Positions 19,552 through 32,826 of a stretch of 46,363 nt of DNA are shown piece after piece; within the stretch, counting starts at the first letter, position 1; each line of letters begins with the position of its first letter. A program made the position numbers and the translations under genes. Below the pieces are notes generated by a model. It was not told where the DNA came from. It searched no databases and saw only the letters and a list, made by a program, of their open reading frames with translations. This DNA comes from Bacillota bacterium (lineage in GTDB: Bacteria; Bacillota; JAAYKD01), in NCBI GenBank assembly GCA_012522585.1, contig JAAYKD010000051.1:1-46363 (forward strand), given 5' to 3'.

Positions 19552-19732
19552 TTTGACCCCTCCAATAATTTTTTCGTTTGTTCTTATTTTCCCATAGTCC
19601 GCTAAGATTCCTTTAAATGAAGAAAAAACATAAAAAATTAAAATGTTTATGCTTTTATGCGAAGGATTTTCTCTTTGCCCTTTAGAATATAGAAGGTTGT
19701 ATAGTCTATTATATTATATATGAGGTGTTTTT

Positions 19733-20182
19733 ATGCGGCCTTCTTGGGACGATTATTTTATGGAAATAGCCAATGTGGTAGCTAAGCGTTCTACGTGTTT
19801 ACGCAGACAGGTCGGAGCTATTTTAGTCAAGGACCGTCGGATTCTTTCCACCGGCTATAATGGTGCGCCCAGTGGTTTGCTCCACTGTGCCGAAGTTGGC
19901 TGTCAAAGGGAACAGGAGAATATTCCCTCCGGTCAGAGACACGAAATCTGTCGGGCAGTTCACGCCGAACAAAATGCCATTATCCAAGCGGCTATTGCCG
20001 GTGTCAGTATCGACGGAGCAGTTTGTTACACAACAGCTTTTCCTTGCGTGCTCTGTGCTAAGATGCTGATTAACTGTCACGTCTCAGCTATCTATTATAG
20101 CGATGGTTATCCCGATGAATTATCCAAAGCCCTTTTAAAGGAAGCCAAGATACCCTTGATTAAAAGCGATTACCAGGGCTAA
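19733..20182 (+). CDS. dCMP deaminase (ComEB-like)
   Basis: [38 protein letters not shown] and [11 protein letters not shown] motifs. Confidence 0.93.
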   Translation: MRPSWDDYFMEIANVVAKRSTCLRRQVGAILVKDRRILSTGYNGAPSGLLHCAEVGCQREQENIPSGQRHEICRAVHAEQNAIIQAAIAGVSIDGAVCYTTAFPCVLCAKMLINCHVSAIYYSDGYPDELSKALLKEAKIPLIKSDYQG

Positions 20183-20230
20183 AGTTTTGACTAAAAGGAT
20201 TGTGAAAGACTTCGTTTATATTGTTTACAA

Positions 20231-20258
20231 TTGACAAATTTATCTCCTATGGTATACT
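20231..20258 (+). promoter_or_regulatory. Putative sigma-A promoter upstream of the tagO-like gene
   Basis: TTGACA, 16-nt spacer, TATACT. Confidence 0.6.
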
Positions 20259-20281
20259 CATTCTGATACAAAGGAGTCACT

Positions 20282-21382
20282 ATGAACGCTATTAATTTGA
20301 CATTTGTAGAGATACTTTTTACATTTGGTACGGCTCTGTTTTTGAGCGTATGTTTTACACCCATTGCTATTAGATTAGCCTTGAAGTTCAACATAGTTGA
20401 CCAACCAAATCCCAGAAAAACCCATCTCTTACCCGTTCCTTATTTAGGTGGGATAGCAATATATTTAGCATTTTTAGTCGCAGCTACGATTTTTATTCCT
20501 ATCAGCTCAGAGATGCTCGGTTTATTCATCGGCGGCACAGTCTTGATGATCGTGGGGGCAATAGATGATAAGAAGGATATTTCCGCTCTTTTGCGCCTGG
20601 TCATTCAAATCGGCTGTGCTATCTTGGCTGTACGCAGTGGAATTCTCATAGAAGGCATAGGTTTGCCCTTTGTCGACAAATATATAAAATTAAGATTTTT
20701 CGGCCCGCCTTTGACTGTGATTTGGATCGTCACTGTAACCAATATTATGAATTTTATCGATGGCCTAGACGGTTTAGCCTCGGGCACAGCTGCAATTTCT
20801 GCCATCACCTTGATGGTAGTTGCTTGGCGCATCGATGCCTATGATGTGGTCATCCTATCCCTGGCTTTGGCAGGAGCTTGTCTGGGTTTTCTTTTTTACA
20901 ATTTTCATCCCGCTAAAATATTTATGGGCGATGCAGGAGCGCTTTTTATCGGCTTCACTTTAGCCTGTCTTTCAGTCAAAGGACCGATGAAAGTAGGTAC
21001 ATTTGCTACCATGTTAGTTCCCTTGATGGCCTTAGGCTTACCCTTAATCGACACCCTGGTGGTTTTTATTAAAAGGATCAAATCGGGTCAATCTCCCATG
21101 AAAGCGGATCGGCAACATATTCATCATGTTCTCTACGACAGCGGGCTCAGTCAAAGACAGACAGTCTTGTGGTTATATGCTATTTCTGCCTGTTTCAGCT
21201 TTGCTGCCATTGAAGCCAACAATATTCAAGGGCGGATCATTTCCTTGGGAGTTGGTTTTTTAGGACTGATCTTGTTTTTAGTTGCCCGCAGCATGGGTCT
21301 TAAAGAGATGTCCGCTGAGACCAAGGATTATAAGGGCGAATTAGCTCGTGAAATTGAAGAAGAACTGAAGCGTCATCGCTGA
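20282..21382 (+). CDS. Undecaprenyl-phosphate GlcNAc-1-phosphate transferase family (MraY/WecA/TagO)
   Basis: NPRKTHLLPVPYLGGIAIY; NIMNFIDGLDGLASG; FMGDAGALFIGF; DRQHIHHVLYDSGLSQRQ. Confidence 0.92.
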   Translation: MNAINLTFVEILFTFGTALFLSVCFTPIAIRLALKFNIVDQPNPRKTHLLPVPYLGGIAIYLAFLVAATIFIPISSEMLGLFIGGTVLMIVGAIDDKKDISALLRLVIQIGCAILAVRSGILIEGIGLPFVDKYIKLRFFGPPLTVIWIVTVTNIMNFIDGLDGLASGTAAISAITLMVVAWRIDAYDVVILSLALAGACLGFLFYNFHPAKIFMGDAGALFIGFTLACLSVKGPMKVGTFATMLVPLMALGLPLIDTLVVFIKRIKSGQSPMKADRQHIHHVLYDSGLSQRQTVLWLYAISACFSFAAIEANNIQGRIISLGVGFLGLILFLVARSMGLKEMSAETKDYKGELAREIEEELKRHR

Positions 21383-21404
21383 TAAAAAATATGGAGGTGT
21401 TCTC

Positions 21405-22571
21405 TTGCTGGAAGAAGCGAAAATCAATGTACTGACAATCTTTGGCACCAGGCCAGAAGCCATCAAGATGGCTCCCTTGGTCAAGATGATTGAAAAATCG
21501 CCTCATTTGAATTCTATCGTCTGTGTTACCGCTCAGCATCGGGAAATGTTGGACCAGGTTTTGCAAGCTTTTGCCATCGAGCCTGATTATGATTTGGATA
21601 TCATGCAACAAAGGCAAACCCTTTCAGGTGTGGCAATCAGAGCTATCGAAGGCTTGGAAAAAGTCATCATCGATGCCAAGCCTCATTTAATCCTGGTTCA
21701 CGGAGATACCTTGACCACCTTTATCGGAGCCTTAGCGGCTTACTGGCATCAGATTATGATCGGCCATGTGGAAGCCGGCTTGAGAACCTACGATAAATAT
21801 TTTCCTTTCCCTGAAGAGATGAATCGTCAATTGACCGGCCGTTTAGCTGACTTACACTTTTCGCCTACTCCTCTTTCCAGAGAGCATCTGCTCACCGAGA
21901 GGATCCCGGCAGAAAAAATCTTTGTCACAGGCAATACCGTCATAGATGCTTTGGCCTATACAGTCGATCAGGATTATATCTTCAGTCAGGAAATCTTAAA
22001 CACTTTAAAAGACGAGCCCTATTTGATTACAGTGACTGCTCATCGGCGGGAAAATTTAGGCGAGCCTATGGAGCGGATAGCCTCAGCCGTCAAGCGTTTG
22101 GCTGAAAATAACCCTCAAGTTAAAATGGTCTGGCCGGTTCATAAAAACCCAGCCGTCATGGAAATAGCTCACAGAAAACTGGGCAATTTAGCCAATGTCC
22201 ATTTGATCGAACCTCTTGACCCCAGTGATATGCACAATCTGATGGCTCAGAGCTATCTTATCTTGACCGATTCCGTTGGCATTCAAGAAGAAGCAGCTGC
22301 TTTAGGAAAGCCGGTTTTGGCCATGGGCGATGTGACTAAAAGACCGGAAGCCGTAGCAGCTGGAACAGTTTTACTGGTAGGTACAGATGAAGAGCTGATC
22401 GTCAGCAAGACGACCGAGCTTTTACATGACCAAGAAGCCTATGCTCAAATGCAGAGAGCCGTCAATCCTTATGGGGATGGTCAGGCCAGCAGGCGGATCG
22501 TCGAAGCCATCGAATACGCTTTCTTGAAGAGGAGCAGCCCGCCGGAGCCTTTTACCGGAGAGGGTAACTGA
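21405..22571 (+). CDS. wecB: UDP-N-acetylglucosamine 2-epimerase (non-hydrolysing)
   Basis: VLTIFGTRPEAIKMAPLV; VHGDTLTTF; TAHRRENLGEPM; TDSVGIQEEAAALGKPVL; TTG start with AGGAGG-like RBS. Confidence 0.93.
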   Translation: MLEEAKINVLTIFGTRPEAIKMAPLVKMIEKSPHLNSIVCVTAQHREMLDQVLQAFAIEPDYDLDIMQQRQTLSGVAIRAIEGLEKVIIDAKPHLILVHGDTLTTFIGALAAYWHQIMIGHVEAGLRTYDKYFPFPEEMNRQLTGRLADLHFSPTPLSREHLLTERIPAEKIFVTGNTVIDALAYTVDQDYIFSQEILNTLKDEPYLITVTAHRRENLGEPMERIASAVKRLAENNPQVKMVWPVHKNPAVMEIAHRKLGNLANVHLIEPLDPSDMHNLMAQSYLILTDSVGIQEEAAALGKPVLAMGDVTKRPEAVAAGTVLLVGTDEELIVSKTTELLHDQEAYAQMQRAVNPYGDGQASRRIVEAIEYAFLKRSSPPEPFTGEGN

Positions 22572-22987
22572 TGCCCGACCAACTCAAAGAATACTGGCAG
22601 CTCTGGCAAAAATACGCCAAGGCAATTTTAATTATTACTGCAATGACTGCTTTTCCGGCAATTTTTGTGCAACCCTCGGTAGCTATTGGGGCACTTCTAG
22701 GCGGATTTGTAGCCTTGCTCAACTTTCGGCTTTTGGCCATCAGTGTCCAACAATCGGTAGAATTACCCGTTGATAAAGCCAGACTTTTCGCTATTTCTCG
22801 TTATCTGATCAGGTTTCTTATCACCTTGATTTTGTTTGGGGTTTTGCTTTTGAGAAAGGATTTGGGACCGGCTGCTTTGATTGGCGCCCTCCCTCCGTTT
22901 TTTGCAATTAAGATAACTCTTTTCTTAGAAGCTTTAATAAAACATCTATCTTTATACGTTGACAAAAGAAATAATGAAAGGAGGTAG
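22571..22987 (+). CDS. ATP synthase subunit I-like membrane protein (AtpI-like)
   Basis: Small TM protein directly upstream of atpB; overlaps wecB stop by 1 nt. Confidence 0.65.
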   Translation: MPDQLKEYWQLWQKYAKAILIITAMTAFPAIFVQPSVAIGALLGGFVALLNFRLLAISVQQSVELPVDKARLFAISRYLIRFLITLILFGVLLLRKDLGPAALIGALPPFFAIKITLFLEALIKHLSLYVDKRNNERR

Positions 22988-22992
22988 AGTTT

Positions 22993-23667
22993 TTGGGAAA
23001 TTTAGAAATCAATGGACCTCGAATACTCTTTCGGGTTTTCGGATATCCCATAACCGAAACCATCACAAACCAATGGCTTGTCATGGTTTTGATCATAGCC
23101 TTAGCCTATTGGGTGACGCGGAATTTGCAGAAAACGCCTAAAGGCAAACAGCATATAGCCGAACTTTGGGTCTCCACGGTACAGAGCTTAGTTCAACAGG
23201 CTATGGGTGCCAAAAACATGTGGTTCGCTCCTTATATTGTTGCTTTAATACCTTTTATCTTTTTTAGCAATGTATTGGGTTTGGTGGGTTTAAGACCTCC
23301 GACAGCTGATTTAAATACGACTTTAGCCTTATCCATGTTGACTGTTTTTATGTTTCACTATTACAGCATCAAGTTCAATGGTATCGTCGCTTATTTAAAG
23401 GGCTATCTCGATCCTTTTGCCCTATTTCTGCCAATCAATATTATCGGCGAATTGAGCAGACCCGTTTCTTTATCCTTCCGTCTCTTTGGTAATCTCTTTG
23501 GCGGAAGCGTTATCATGAGTTTGGTCTATTTTTTACTGCCGGTTTTTTTGAGAGTGGCAGTGCCCATTCCGTTTCACATCTATTTCGACATTTTCTCCGG
23601 AGGTATTCAAACCTTCATCTTTGCCATGTTGACCATGGTCTTCATTGCTAATGCCGTTGGCGATTAA
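22993..23667 (+). CDS. atpB: F-type ATP synthase subunit a
   Basis: GELSRPVSLSFRLFGNLFGG; IQTFIFAMLTMVFIANA. Confidence 0.95.
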   Translation: MGNLEINGPRILFRVFGYPITETITNQWLVMVLIIALAYWVTRNLQKTPKGKQHIAELWVSTVQSLVQQAMGAKNMWFAPYIVALIPFIFFSNVLGLVGLRPPTADLNTTLALSMLTVFMFHYYSIKFNGIVAYLKGYLDPFALFLPINIIGELSRPVSLSFRLFGNLFGGSVIMSLVYFLLPVFLRVAVPIPFHIYFDIFSGGIQTFIFAMLTMVFIANAVGD

Positions 23668-23710
23668 AATTTTAAATTATAATTAAGCTGTGCTAAACAC
23701 AGAAATTTGA

Positions 23711-24001
<291 letters not shown>

Positions 24002-24061
24002 ACTAATGAATTGCTAAGTGTATTTAGCATTTAGTTTTACTGAATCCAAGAGGAGGTTACC

Positions 24062-24559
24062 ATGGATTATAAACCCATGATCGATATTTCAGGGGATACA
24101 ATATTTACGATCATCAACTTTTTGATTCTGCTGGTAGTCCTTTATAAGATTCTTTACAAACCGGTCGTCGAGATGATGACCAAAAGGGAAGAAGAGATAT
24201 TGAACGCAGTCAGCGGCGCCTCTCAAGACAGAGAAGCAGCTCTGCAAATGAAGGCCGAATATGACCAATTGTTGGCCAGTGCCCGCGGTGAAGCTCAGCA
24301 AATCATGACCAGAGCCCACCGGCAAGGTGAAAACATTGTTCAGGATGCCCATCAAAAGGCAGAACAAGATGCCAACGATATCATCGCCAGAGCTCACGTT
24401 GAAATCCAAACTGAACGAGAACAAGCCTACGAACAGCTGAAAGGTGAAGTTGTAGGTTTAGCTTTGGCTGCCAGTGAAAAACTCTTAGGAGAGAAAATGG
24501 ACAGCGAAACTAACAAACGCTTGGTTCAAGAATATATTAACAGCAGGGGAGACGATTAG
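24062..24559 (+). CDS. atpF: F-type ATP synthase subunit b
   Basis: N-terminal TM then long charged helix; position in atp operon. Confidence 0.93.
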   Translation: MDYKPMIDISGDTIFTIINFLILLVVLYKILYKPVVEMMTKREEEILNAVSGASQDREAALQMKAEYDQLLASARGEAQQIMTRAHRQGENIVQDAHQKAEQDANDIIARAHVEIQTEREQAYEQLKGEVVGLALAASEKLLGEKMDSETNKRLVQEYINSRGDD

Positions 24560-25105
24560 ATGAAAAACGGTGTTGCTGCTAAACAGTATGCCTCCGCTAT
24601 CTATCAAGTCTCAGCTGAACAGGGAGCCATCGAGGAAATCATGGGGCAGTTGCAAACGATTGCCACTTTGTTAAAGGAATCTGATCAAGTCAGGCTCTTT
24701 TGGCAGCATCCTCAAATCAAACCTGCCGCTAAAATAGAAGCGGTCAAAGAATTGACTAAAATGGAATTTCTACCCACCACCGAGAAGTTTATCAATCTTC
24801 TTTTGAGGAAGGGTCGAAACGATATCTTAGATGAAATTTTGGTGGATTTCAGAAAACTACAACTGGAAGAACAAGGTGTCTTGGTTGTCAAGGTTTCTAC
24901 AGCTCAGCCATTGCAAGAAGAGGAAGAAAAAAATCTCTTGACCAAGCTGAAAGAAGAACACCAAAAGGAAATTCTGTTGGAAAAAGAAGTGCTCCCCCAC
25001 TTGTTAGGCGGCATACGCATCCAGATAGAAGATACTGTTTATGACAGTACAATCCGCCGGCGTTTGGATAAGATGCGCGAGGTTTTATTGCCTCAGTTCC
25101 GTTAA
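24560..25105 (+). CDS. atpH: F-type ATP synthase subunit delta
   Basis: YASAIYQVSAEQGAIEEI...; LLGGIRIQIEDTVYDSTIRRRLDKMRE. Confidence 0.94.
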   Translation: MKNGVAAKQYASAIYQVSAEQGAIEEIMGQLQTIATLLKESDQVRLFWQHPQIKPAAKIEAVKELTKMEFLPTTEKFINLLLRKGRNDILDEILVDFRKLQLEEQGVLVVKVSTAQPLQEEEEKNLLTKLKEEHQKEILLEKEVLPHLLGGIRIQIEDTVYDSTIRRRLDKMREVLLPQFR

Positions 25106-25171
25106 CTTTGGCAAAGTTTCATAGATCGGATCAAAACAATAAAGGAAAACCAAAAGAACGGAGTGACTTGA

Positions 25172-26683
25172 ATGCACTTAAAACCCGAGGAAATTAGCGC
25201 GATTCTGTTACGCCAAATTAAAGGATATGAAGAAAAACTGGCTGTTGAAGAGGTTGGTACCGTTTTAACAGTCGGTGATGGTATTGCGCGTATATACGGA
25301 TTGAATAATGCCATGGCCGGAGAACTCTTGCAGTTTGAAAACGGCGTTTATGGCATGGTTATGAACTTAGAAGAAGAAAGCGTCGGTTGTATTCTGTTAG
25401 GCTCAGAAGAAGATATTCAAGAAGGCCAAACAGTCAGAGGAACCCGTCGCGTCATGTCGGTCCCCGTAGGTGATGCATTGATAGGTCGGGTTATCAACGC
25501 AGTGGGAGAACCAATTGACGGCAAAGGGCCGATTGAAACCGAAGTTTTTAGACCTATAGAATTATTGGCTCCCGGCATCATCGACCGTCAGCCTGTTTTT
25601 GAATCATTGGCGACCGGTTTAAAAATAGTCGATTCCATGACCCCCATCGGTCGTGGTCAAAGAGAACTGATTATCGGAGACCGGGGCACAGGCAAAACTG
25701 CTCTGGCTGTGGATGCTATCATCAACCAAAAAGGTAAGGATGTAATTTGTATCTATGTGGCCATTGGTCAAAAAGCCTCCAGCGTTGCCCGAGTCATCAA
25801 AAAACTGGAAGACTTTGGCTCCATGGACTACACAATCGTAGTCAACGCTTCAGCCAGCGAACCGGAAGCTCTGCAATTTATTGCACCTTATGCCGGTTGT
25901 GCCGTCGGAGAAGAATTCATGTTCAATGGCAAGCATGTTTTAATCGTCTACGATGATCTATCCAAACATGCAGTCGCTTACAGAACAGTTTCCTTGCTTT
26001 TACGCAGACCTCCCGGCCGAGAAGCTTTCCCCGGTGATGTCTTCTATTTGCACTCTCGTCTTTTAGAAAGAGCAGCAAAATTGTCTGACGATCTTGGCGG
26101 AGGCTCCTTAACAGCCTTGCCCATAGTCGAGACTCAAGCCGGCGACGTTTCCGCTTATATCCCCACCAATATCATCTCGATTACAGACGGCCAAGTCTTC
26201 TTGGAAAGTGACCTCTTCTTTGCCGGTCAAAGACCTGCCATGAACGTAGGTATTTCCGTCTCCCGAGTAGGTGGAGACGCTCAAATCAGAGCGATGAAAC
26301 AAGTTGCCGGGCGGATGAAAGCAGAATTAGCTCAATACAGAGAATTGGTCAGCTTTGCTCAATTTGGTTCAGATTTAGACGAAGAAACAAAATTCCGTTT
26401 AAATCGTGGAGCCAGAATGACCGAACTTCTGATCCAAGGGGAAAATGTTCCCATGTCAGTAGAAGAGCAGGTTGTTTCCATCTATACAGCCGTCAACGGT
26501 CATTTAGACGAGTATTCCCTCGATAGAGTCCAGCCCTTTGAGCGAGACTTCTTAGCCTTTGTCAGAGACCAGCATCCTGAGATTTTGCAGAATATCACTG
26601 AAACAGAAAGCCTGACCGATCAAAACCGAGACGCTTTGGAAAAGGCGATCAAAGACTTTAAAGCCATCTTTGGTGTGGCTTAA
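25172..26683 (+). CDS. atpA: F-type ATP synthase subunit alpha
   Basis: [19 protein letters not shown]-loop [18 protein letters not shown]. Confidence 0.97.
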   Translation: MHLKPEEISAILLRQIKGYEEKLAVEEVGTVLTVGDGIARIYGLNNAMAGELLQFENGVYGMVMNLEEESVGCILLGSEEDIQEGQTVRGTRRVMSVPVGDALIGRVINAVGEPIDGKGPIETEVFRPIELLAPGIIDRQPVFESLATGLKIVDSMTPIGRGQRELIIGDRGTGKTALAVDAIINQKGKDVICIYVAIGQKASSVARVIKKLEDFGSMDYTIVVNASASEPEALQFIAPYAGCAVGEEFMFNGKHVLIVYDDLSKHAVAYRTVSLLLRRPPGREAFPGDVFYLHSRLLERAAKLSDDLGGGSLTALPIVETQAGDVSAYIPTNIISITDGQVFLESDLFFAGQRPAMNVGISVSRVGGDAQIRAMKQVAGRMKAELAQYRELVSFAQFGSDLDEETKFRLNRGARMTELLIQGENVPMSVEEQVVSIYTAVNGHLDEYSLDRVQPFERDFLAFVRDQHPEILQNITETESLTDQNRDALEKAIKDFKAIFGVA

Positions 26684-26706
26684 GGCTATGGGAAGGAGGT
26701 ATTCCC

Positions 26707-28987
<2,281 letters not shown>

Positions 28988-28996
28988 GAGAGTACG

Positions 28997-29416
28997 ATGG
29001 CGAAAAAATTTAATGTCGATATCGTAACGGCTCAAGGAAGATTTTGGCAAGGCGAATCGGATATGGTCATCATGGTAACGGTTGAAGGTGAAATGGCCAT
29101 CATGGCCGGGCACATACCCGTCGTCTCAGCCCTTTTACCCAGCGCCCTGAGAATCAGGGATGAAGATGGAAAGTTTATGGTAATTTCCATTGGCGGTGGT
29201 TTTGCTGAGATGACCGGGCAAAAAGCTACATTTTTGCTACGCAGTGCCGAATGGCCTCAATATATTGATGTGGCCCGAGCTGAAGCCGCTAAAAAGCGAG
29301 CAGAGAAGCGGCTGGCCGATAAAACATCGGGCATAACCGATGAAAAGAGAGCTCAAGCCGCTAAGCAAAGAGCAGTATCCAGATTGCGCATTGCTCAACA
29401 AGAAGAAAAAGAATAG
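28997..29416 (+). CDS. atpC: F-type ATP synthase subunit epsilon
   Basis: KFNVDIVTAQGRFWQGESDMVIMVTVEGEMAIMAGHIPVVSALLPSALRI; end of atp operon. Confidence 0.94.
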   Translation: MAKKFNVDIVTAQGRFWQGESDMVIMVTVEGEMAIMAGHIPVVSALLPSALRIRDEDGKFMVISIGGGFAEMTGQKATFLLRSAEWPQYIDVARAEAAKKRAEKRLADKTSGITDEKRAQAAKQRAVSRLRIAQQEEKE

Positions 29417-29454
29417 AAAAAACCTCTTTATCCCACTGGGTAAAGAGGTTTTTT
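29417..29454 (+). terminator. Rho-independent terminator after atp operon
   Basis: AAAAAACCTCTTTATCCCACTGGGTAAAGAGGTTTTTT. Confidence 0.9.
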
Positions 29455-29658
29455 AATGCTTGAATTCTCCTGCTTGAACTTTCAAAAAACAAAATAACTG
29501 TTCTGCTCTCGCTTTTTGAATTCTGAACTAGGAAATAGGGGGTACGACCTTTATTTCATTCGAAGAGATAAATTGAGATATCCAACTAGGTCAATGGATT
29601 GCCGAGCAGGAAATATATTTCTAGTACAAGACTTTACTAAAGCTATGTTGGAGTGTTT

Positions 29659-32262
29659 TTACTGGATGACTAATTTGTCAGCTATTACATCGATGATGAT
29701 TGTTTGGCCTGGAATCAGGGAGCCTTTCAAGATTTCCCGGCCGATTAAAGTCTCCAGATGTCGCTGTAAAAATCTTCTCAAAGGTCTGGCTCCATAAATA
29801 GGATCGTAAGCATTTTCGATAATCCAATCCTCCGCTTTTTGACTGAGCTGACAGAATAATTGCTGTTCTTTTAAACGTTCGTTGAGCTCTCCTAAAAGCA
29901 ATTTGATGATTCCGTAAAGATCTTTTTTGGTCAGAGGTTTGAAGAAGAGTATTTCATCAATCCGGTTTAAAAATTCCGGTCTAAAACTGCGTTTGAGCAG
30001 ATTTTCTACTTCAGACTTACTGTGCTCAGATAATTCACCCTGCTCGTCGATGCCATCCAAGAGATATTCTGAACCTAAATTGGAAGTCATGATCAAAAGA
30101 GTGTTTTTGAAATCCACTGTGCGACCTTGGGAATCGGTGATTCGTCCGTCATCTAAGACCTGTAAAAGAATGTTGAAGACATCCGGGTGGGCTTTTTCAA
30201 TTTCATCGAAAAGGACCACAGAATAGGGGGCACGGCGGACAGCTTCAGTCAGCTGACCTCCTTCTTCATAGCCGACATAGCCGGGGGGAGCTCCAATCAA
30301 GCGTGAAACAGAGAACTTTTCCATGTATTCGCTCATATCGATCCGGACCATATTCTTTTCGCTATCAAAAAGATTGGCTGCCAGAGCTTTCGCTAATTCG
30401 GTTTTACCCACTCCTGTGGGGCCGAGAAACATGAATGAGCCTAAGGGCCTATCCGGGTCCTGGACTCCGGCTCTGGAACGAATGATGGCTTCGCTAATCC
30501 TGATCACAGCTTCTTCTTGGCCGATTACCCTTTCCTGGAGTAAGTCTTCCAAATGAAGGATTTTCTCCCTCTCGCTTTCCATCAGCTTGGCCACGGGAAT
30601 TTTGGTCCAGCGCTCTACAATGCGAGCTACTTCTTCTTCCGTAACCTTGTCCCGCAATAATGAAGCAGCCTGGCTGCTGCGACTTGTCACTTCCAGCTCT
30701 TCCAGTTTCTTTTTAACTTCCGGAATTTTGCCATATTTTATCTCCGCCGCCTTGTTCAAGTCATAATTGTTTTCCGCTTCTTCCATCTGCATCTGTAAAA
30801 CTTCCAACTCTTCTCGCAAAGCTTGGTTTTCTGAAATCCCGGCTTTTTCGTTTTCCCATTGGGCGTTGAGTTGGTTGAATTGATCTTTCAGCTCTTGGAT
30901 TTCCTCCCTGATGCCCTCTAAGCGTTTTTGGGAGAGGGGGTTATCGTCCTTTTTCAAAGCGGCTTCTTCGATCTCCAATTGAATGATCTTTCTGCGAATA
31001 ATATCCAGCTCTGTGGGCATGGAATCTATTTCAGTACGAATCAAAGCGGAAGCCTCATCGTTCAGGTCGATGGCCTTATCCGGTAGGAAGCGTTCGGTGA
31101 TATAGCGATCTGAGAGAGTAGCAGCTGCAATGATGGCAGGATCTTCAATTTTAACGCCGTGAAACACCTCGTAGCGCTCTTTTAAGCCTCGCAGGATAGC
31201 TATGGTGTCATCCACACTAGGCTCAGTCACTAAGACAGGTTGGAAGCGTCTCTCCAAGGCTGCGTCCTTTTCAATGTAAAGCCTGTATTCATCTAAGGTT
31301 GTGGCTCCGATACAATGGAGCTCGCCGCGGGCTAGCATGGGTTTGAGCATATTGCCTGCATCCATGGCACCTTCGGTTTTGCCGGCTCCGACAATAGTGT
31401 GCAGCTCATCGATGAAGAGAAGAATTTGGCCGTCGCTTTCTTTTACTTCTTCCAAGACTGCTTTCAGCCTCTCTTCGAACTCCCCACGATATTTGGCTCC
31501 GGCAATCAAAGCACCCATATCCAGAGAAAAGATGGTCTTGTCCTGTAAATTTGTAGGCACATCTCCGCGCACAATGCGCTGAGCCAGACCCTCGGCAATG
31601 GCAGTTTTACCGACACCCGGTTCACCGATTAAAACAGGATTATTCTTAGTCCGGCGAGAGAGAATTCTGATCACATTGCGAATCTCTTCGTCTCGACCGA
31701 TGATTGGGTCTAACTTTTTGTTTCGAGCTTGTTCGACTAAATCGTGACCATATTTGCTCAAAGCATCATAAGTGCCTTCAGGGCTATCAGTGGTCACTCT
31801 GGCGGTTCCTCTGACTTGAGCTAGAACTTTTAGAAATTCTGCTTCTTCAATTTGGTGGCGCTGCCAGATCCTATTCAAGACCAGGCCGGGCTTTTGTAAG
31901 AGAGCTAAGAATAGATGCTCAACAGATACATATTCATCCTTCAGTCTTTTAGCTAATTGTTCAGCCAGATTGAAAGCAGCGTCCGTTTCAGCTGTGACGT
32001 AGATGGTGTCCATCTGACGGCCGCCTCCCGACACTTTGGGGAAACCTTCGACGGTTCTTTTTAAATCCTCTTTGATTCGGTTAGGCTCTTTTTTCATCTT
32101 GCGCAAAATTTCCGGGATCAAGCCATTTTCCTGTTCAATTAAGCTCAAGGCTAAATGGGCCGGTTCCATCTGTTGATTTTGAGCCCCAATGGTCAGAGAT
32201 TGTGCTGTTTGCACAGATTCGCGGGCTCTTTGAGTCAATATATTCATATTCAAATCAACCAC
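29659..32262 (-). CDS. clpB: ATP-dependent chaperone ClpB
   Basis: Two AAA+ modules ([30 protein letters not shown]), coiled-coil middle domain, C-terminal D2-small domain; exact start (GTG 32262, TTG 32253 or ATG 32247) uncertain. Confidence 0.96.
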   Translation of the reverse strand: MVDLNMNILTQRARESVQTAQSLTIGAQNQQMEPAHLALSLIEQENGLIPEILRKMKKEPNRIKEDLKRTVEGFPKVSGGGRQMDTIYVTAETDAAFNLAEQLAKRLKDEYVSVEHLFLALLQKPGLVLNRIWQRHQIEEAEFLKVLAQVRGTARVTTDSPEGTYDALSKYGHDLVEQARNKKLDPIIGRDEEIRNVIRILSRRTKNNPVLIGEPGVGKTAIAEGLAQRIVRGDVPTNLQDKTIFSLDMGALIAGAKYRGEFEERLKAVLEEVKESDGQILLFIDELHTIVGAGKTEGAMDAGNMLKPMLARGELHCIGATTLDEYRLYIEKDAALERRFQPVLVTEPSVDDTIAILRGLKERYEVFHGVKIEDPAIIAAATLSDRYITERFLPDKAIDLNDEASALIRTEIDSMPTELDIIRRKIIQLEIEEAALKKDDNPLSQKRLEGIREEIQELKDQFNQLNAQWENEKAGISENQALREELEVLQMQMEEAENNYDLNKAAEIKYGKIPEVKKKLEELEVTSRSSQAASLLRDKVTEEEVARIVERWTKIPVAKLMESEREKILHLEDLLQERVIGQEEAVIRISEAIIRSRAGVQDPDRPLGSFMFLGPTGVGKTELAKALAANLFDSEKNMVRIDMSEYMEKFSVSRLIGAPPGYVGYEEGGQLTEAVRRAPYSVVLFDEIEKAHPDVFNILLQVLDDGRITDSQGRTVDFKNTLLIMTSNLGSEYLLDGIDEQGELSEHSKSEVENLLKRSFRPEFLNRIDEILFFKPLTKKDLYGIIKLLLGELNERLKEQQLFCQLSQKAEDWIIENAYDPIYGARPLRRFLQRHLETLIGREILKGSLIPGQTIIIDVIADKLVIQ

Positions 32263-32283
32263 CTCCTATAGGTTGAAAAAAAC

Positions 32284-32328
32284 TTTGACCTTTCCTGACC
32301 ATTATAATATTTTTTCAAACAATTGTAA
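32284..32328 (-). promoter_or_regulatory. clpB promoter with CtsR-like operator
   Basis: On minus strand: TTACAA (32328-32323), 16 nt, TATAAT (32306-32301), then GGTCAGGAAAGGTCAAA (32300-32284), 15/17 match to CtsR consensus GGTCAAANANGGTCAAA. Confidence 0.75.
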
Positions 32329-32340
32329 AGTTATTTTTAA

Positions 32341-32372
32341 TGGAGATAATTTTTTAGTAAAAATTATCTCCA
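32341..32372. repeat. Perfect inverted repeat (14-bp stem, 4-nt loop)
   Basis: TGGAGATAATTTTT-TAGT-AAAAATTATCTCCA. Confidence 0.9.
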
Positions 32373-32600
32373 TTAGAAAATTCATTGATGTACTTTTTCT
32401 GTAAGAAAAAACTTTAGAAAATTCCGATATGTAATTGCTGAAGTTTTTTAAACTCAATCTCCATTAGAAAATTCATTAATGTACTTTTTTCTGTAAGAAA
32501 AAACTTTAGAAAATTCCGATATGTAATTGCTGAAGTTTTTTAAACTCAATCTCCATTAGAAAATTCATTAACGTACTTTTTTCTGTAAGAAAAAACTTTT
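32366..32600. repeat. Tandem repeat, about 91-92 bp period, about 2.5 copies
   Basis: ATCTCCATTAGAAAATTCATTRAYGTACTTTTTTCTGTAAGAAAAAACTTT... starts at 32366, 32457 and 32549; near-identical copies. Confidence 0.95.
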
Positions 32601-32826
32601 AAACGAACTAACGGAGGAGCTTCTATTTTATAAAACCATAGGAAGATTAGAAACTCACTATTCAGTTATCTTTTTAAGGTATAAGAAAAATCAAAAACAC
32701 CTTGATGTTCTCGATTTATTTTGTAGAAGAGCCAATCATTATTTTATAAAGCAAAGAATCTATGCTATAATTTTAAAGAAGATTACAATACAAAATTTAA
32801 TTTTGATGTGAAGAGAGAAGAATTAT

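Noticed and set aside
29516-29797. ORF 93 aa after the atp operon
   Set aside because: Overlaps the clpB 3' end on the opposite strand, no recognisable domain or RBS
32366-32600. CRISPR array
   Set aside because: Repeat units are about 91 bp and contiguous without unique spacers; no cas genes nearby
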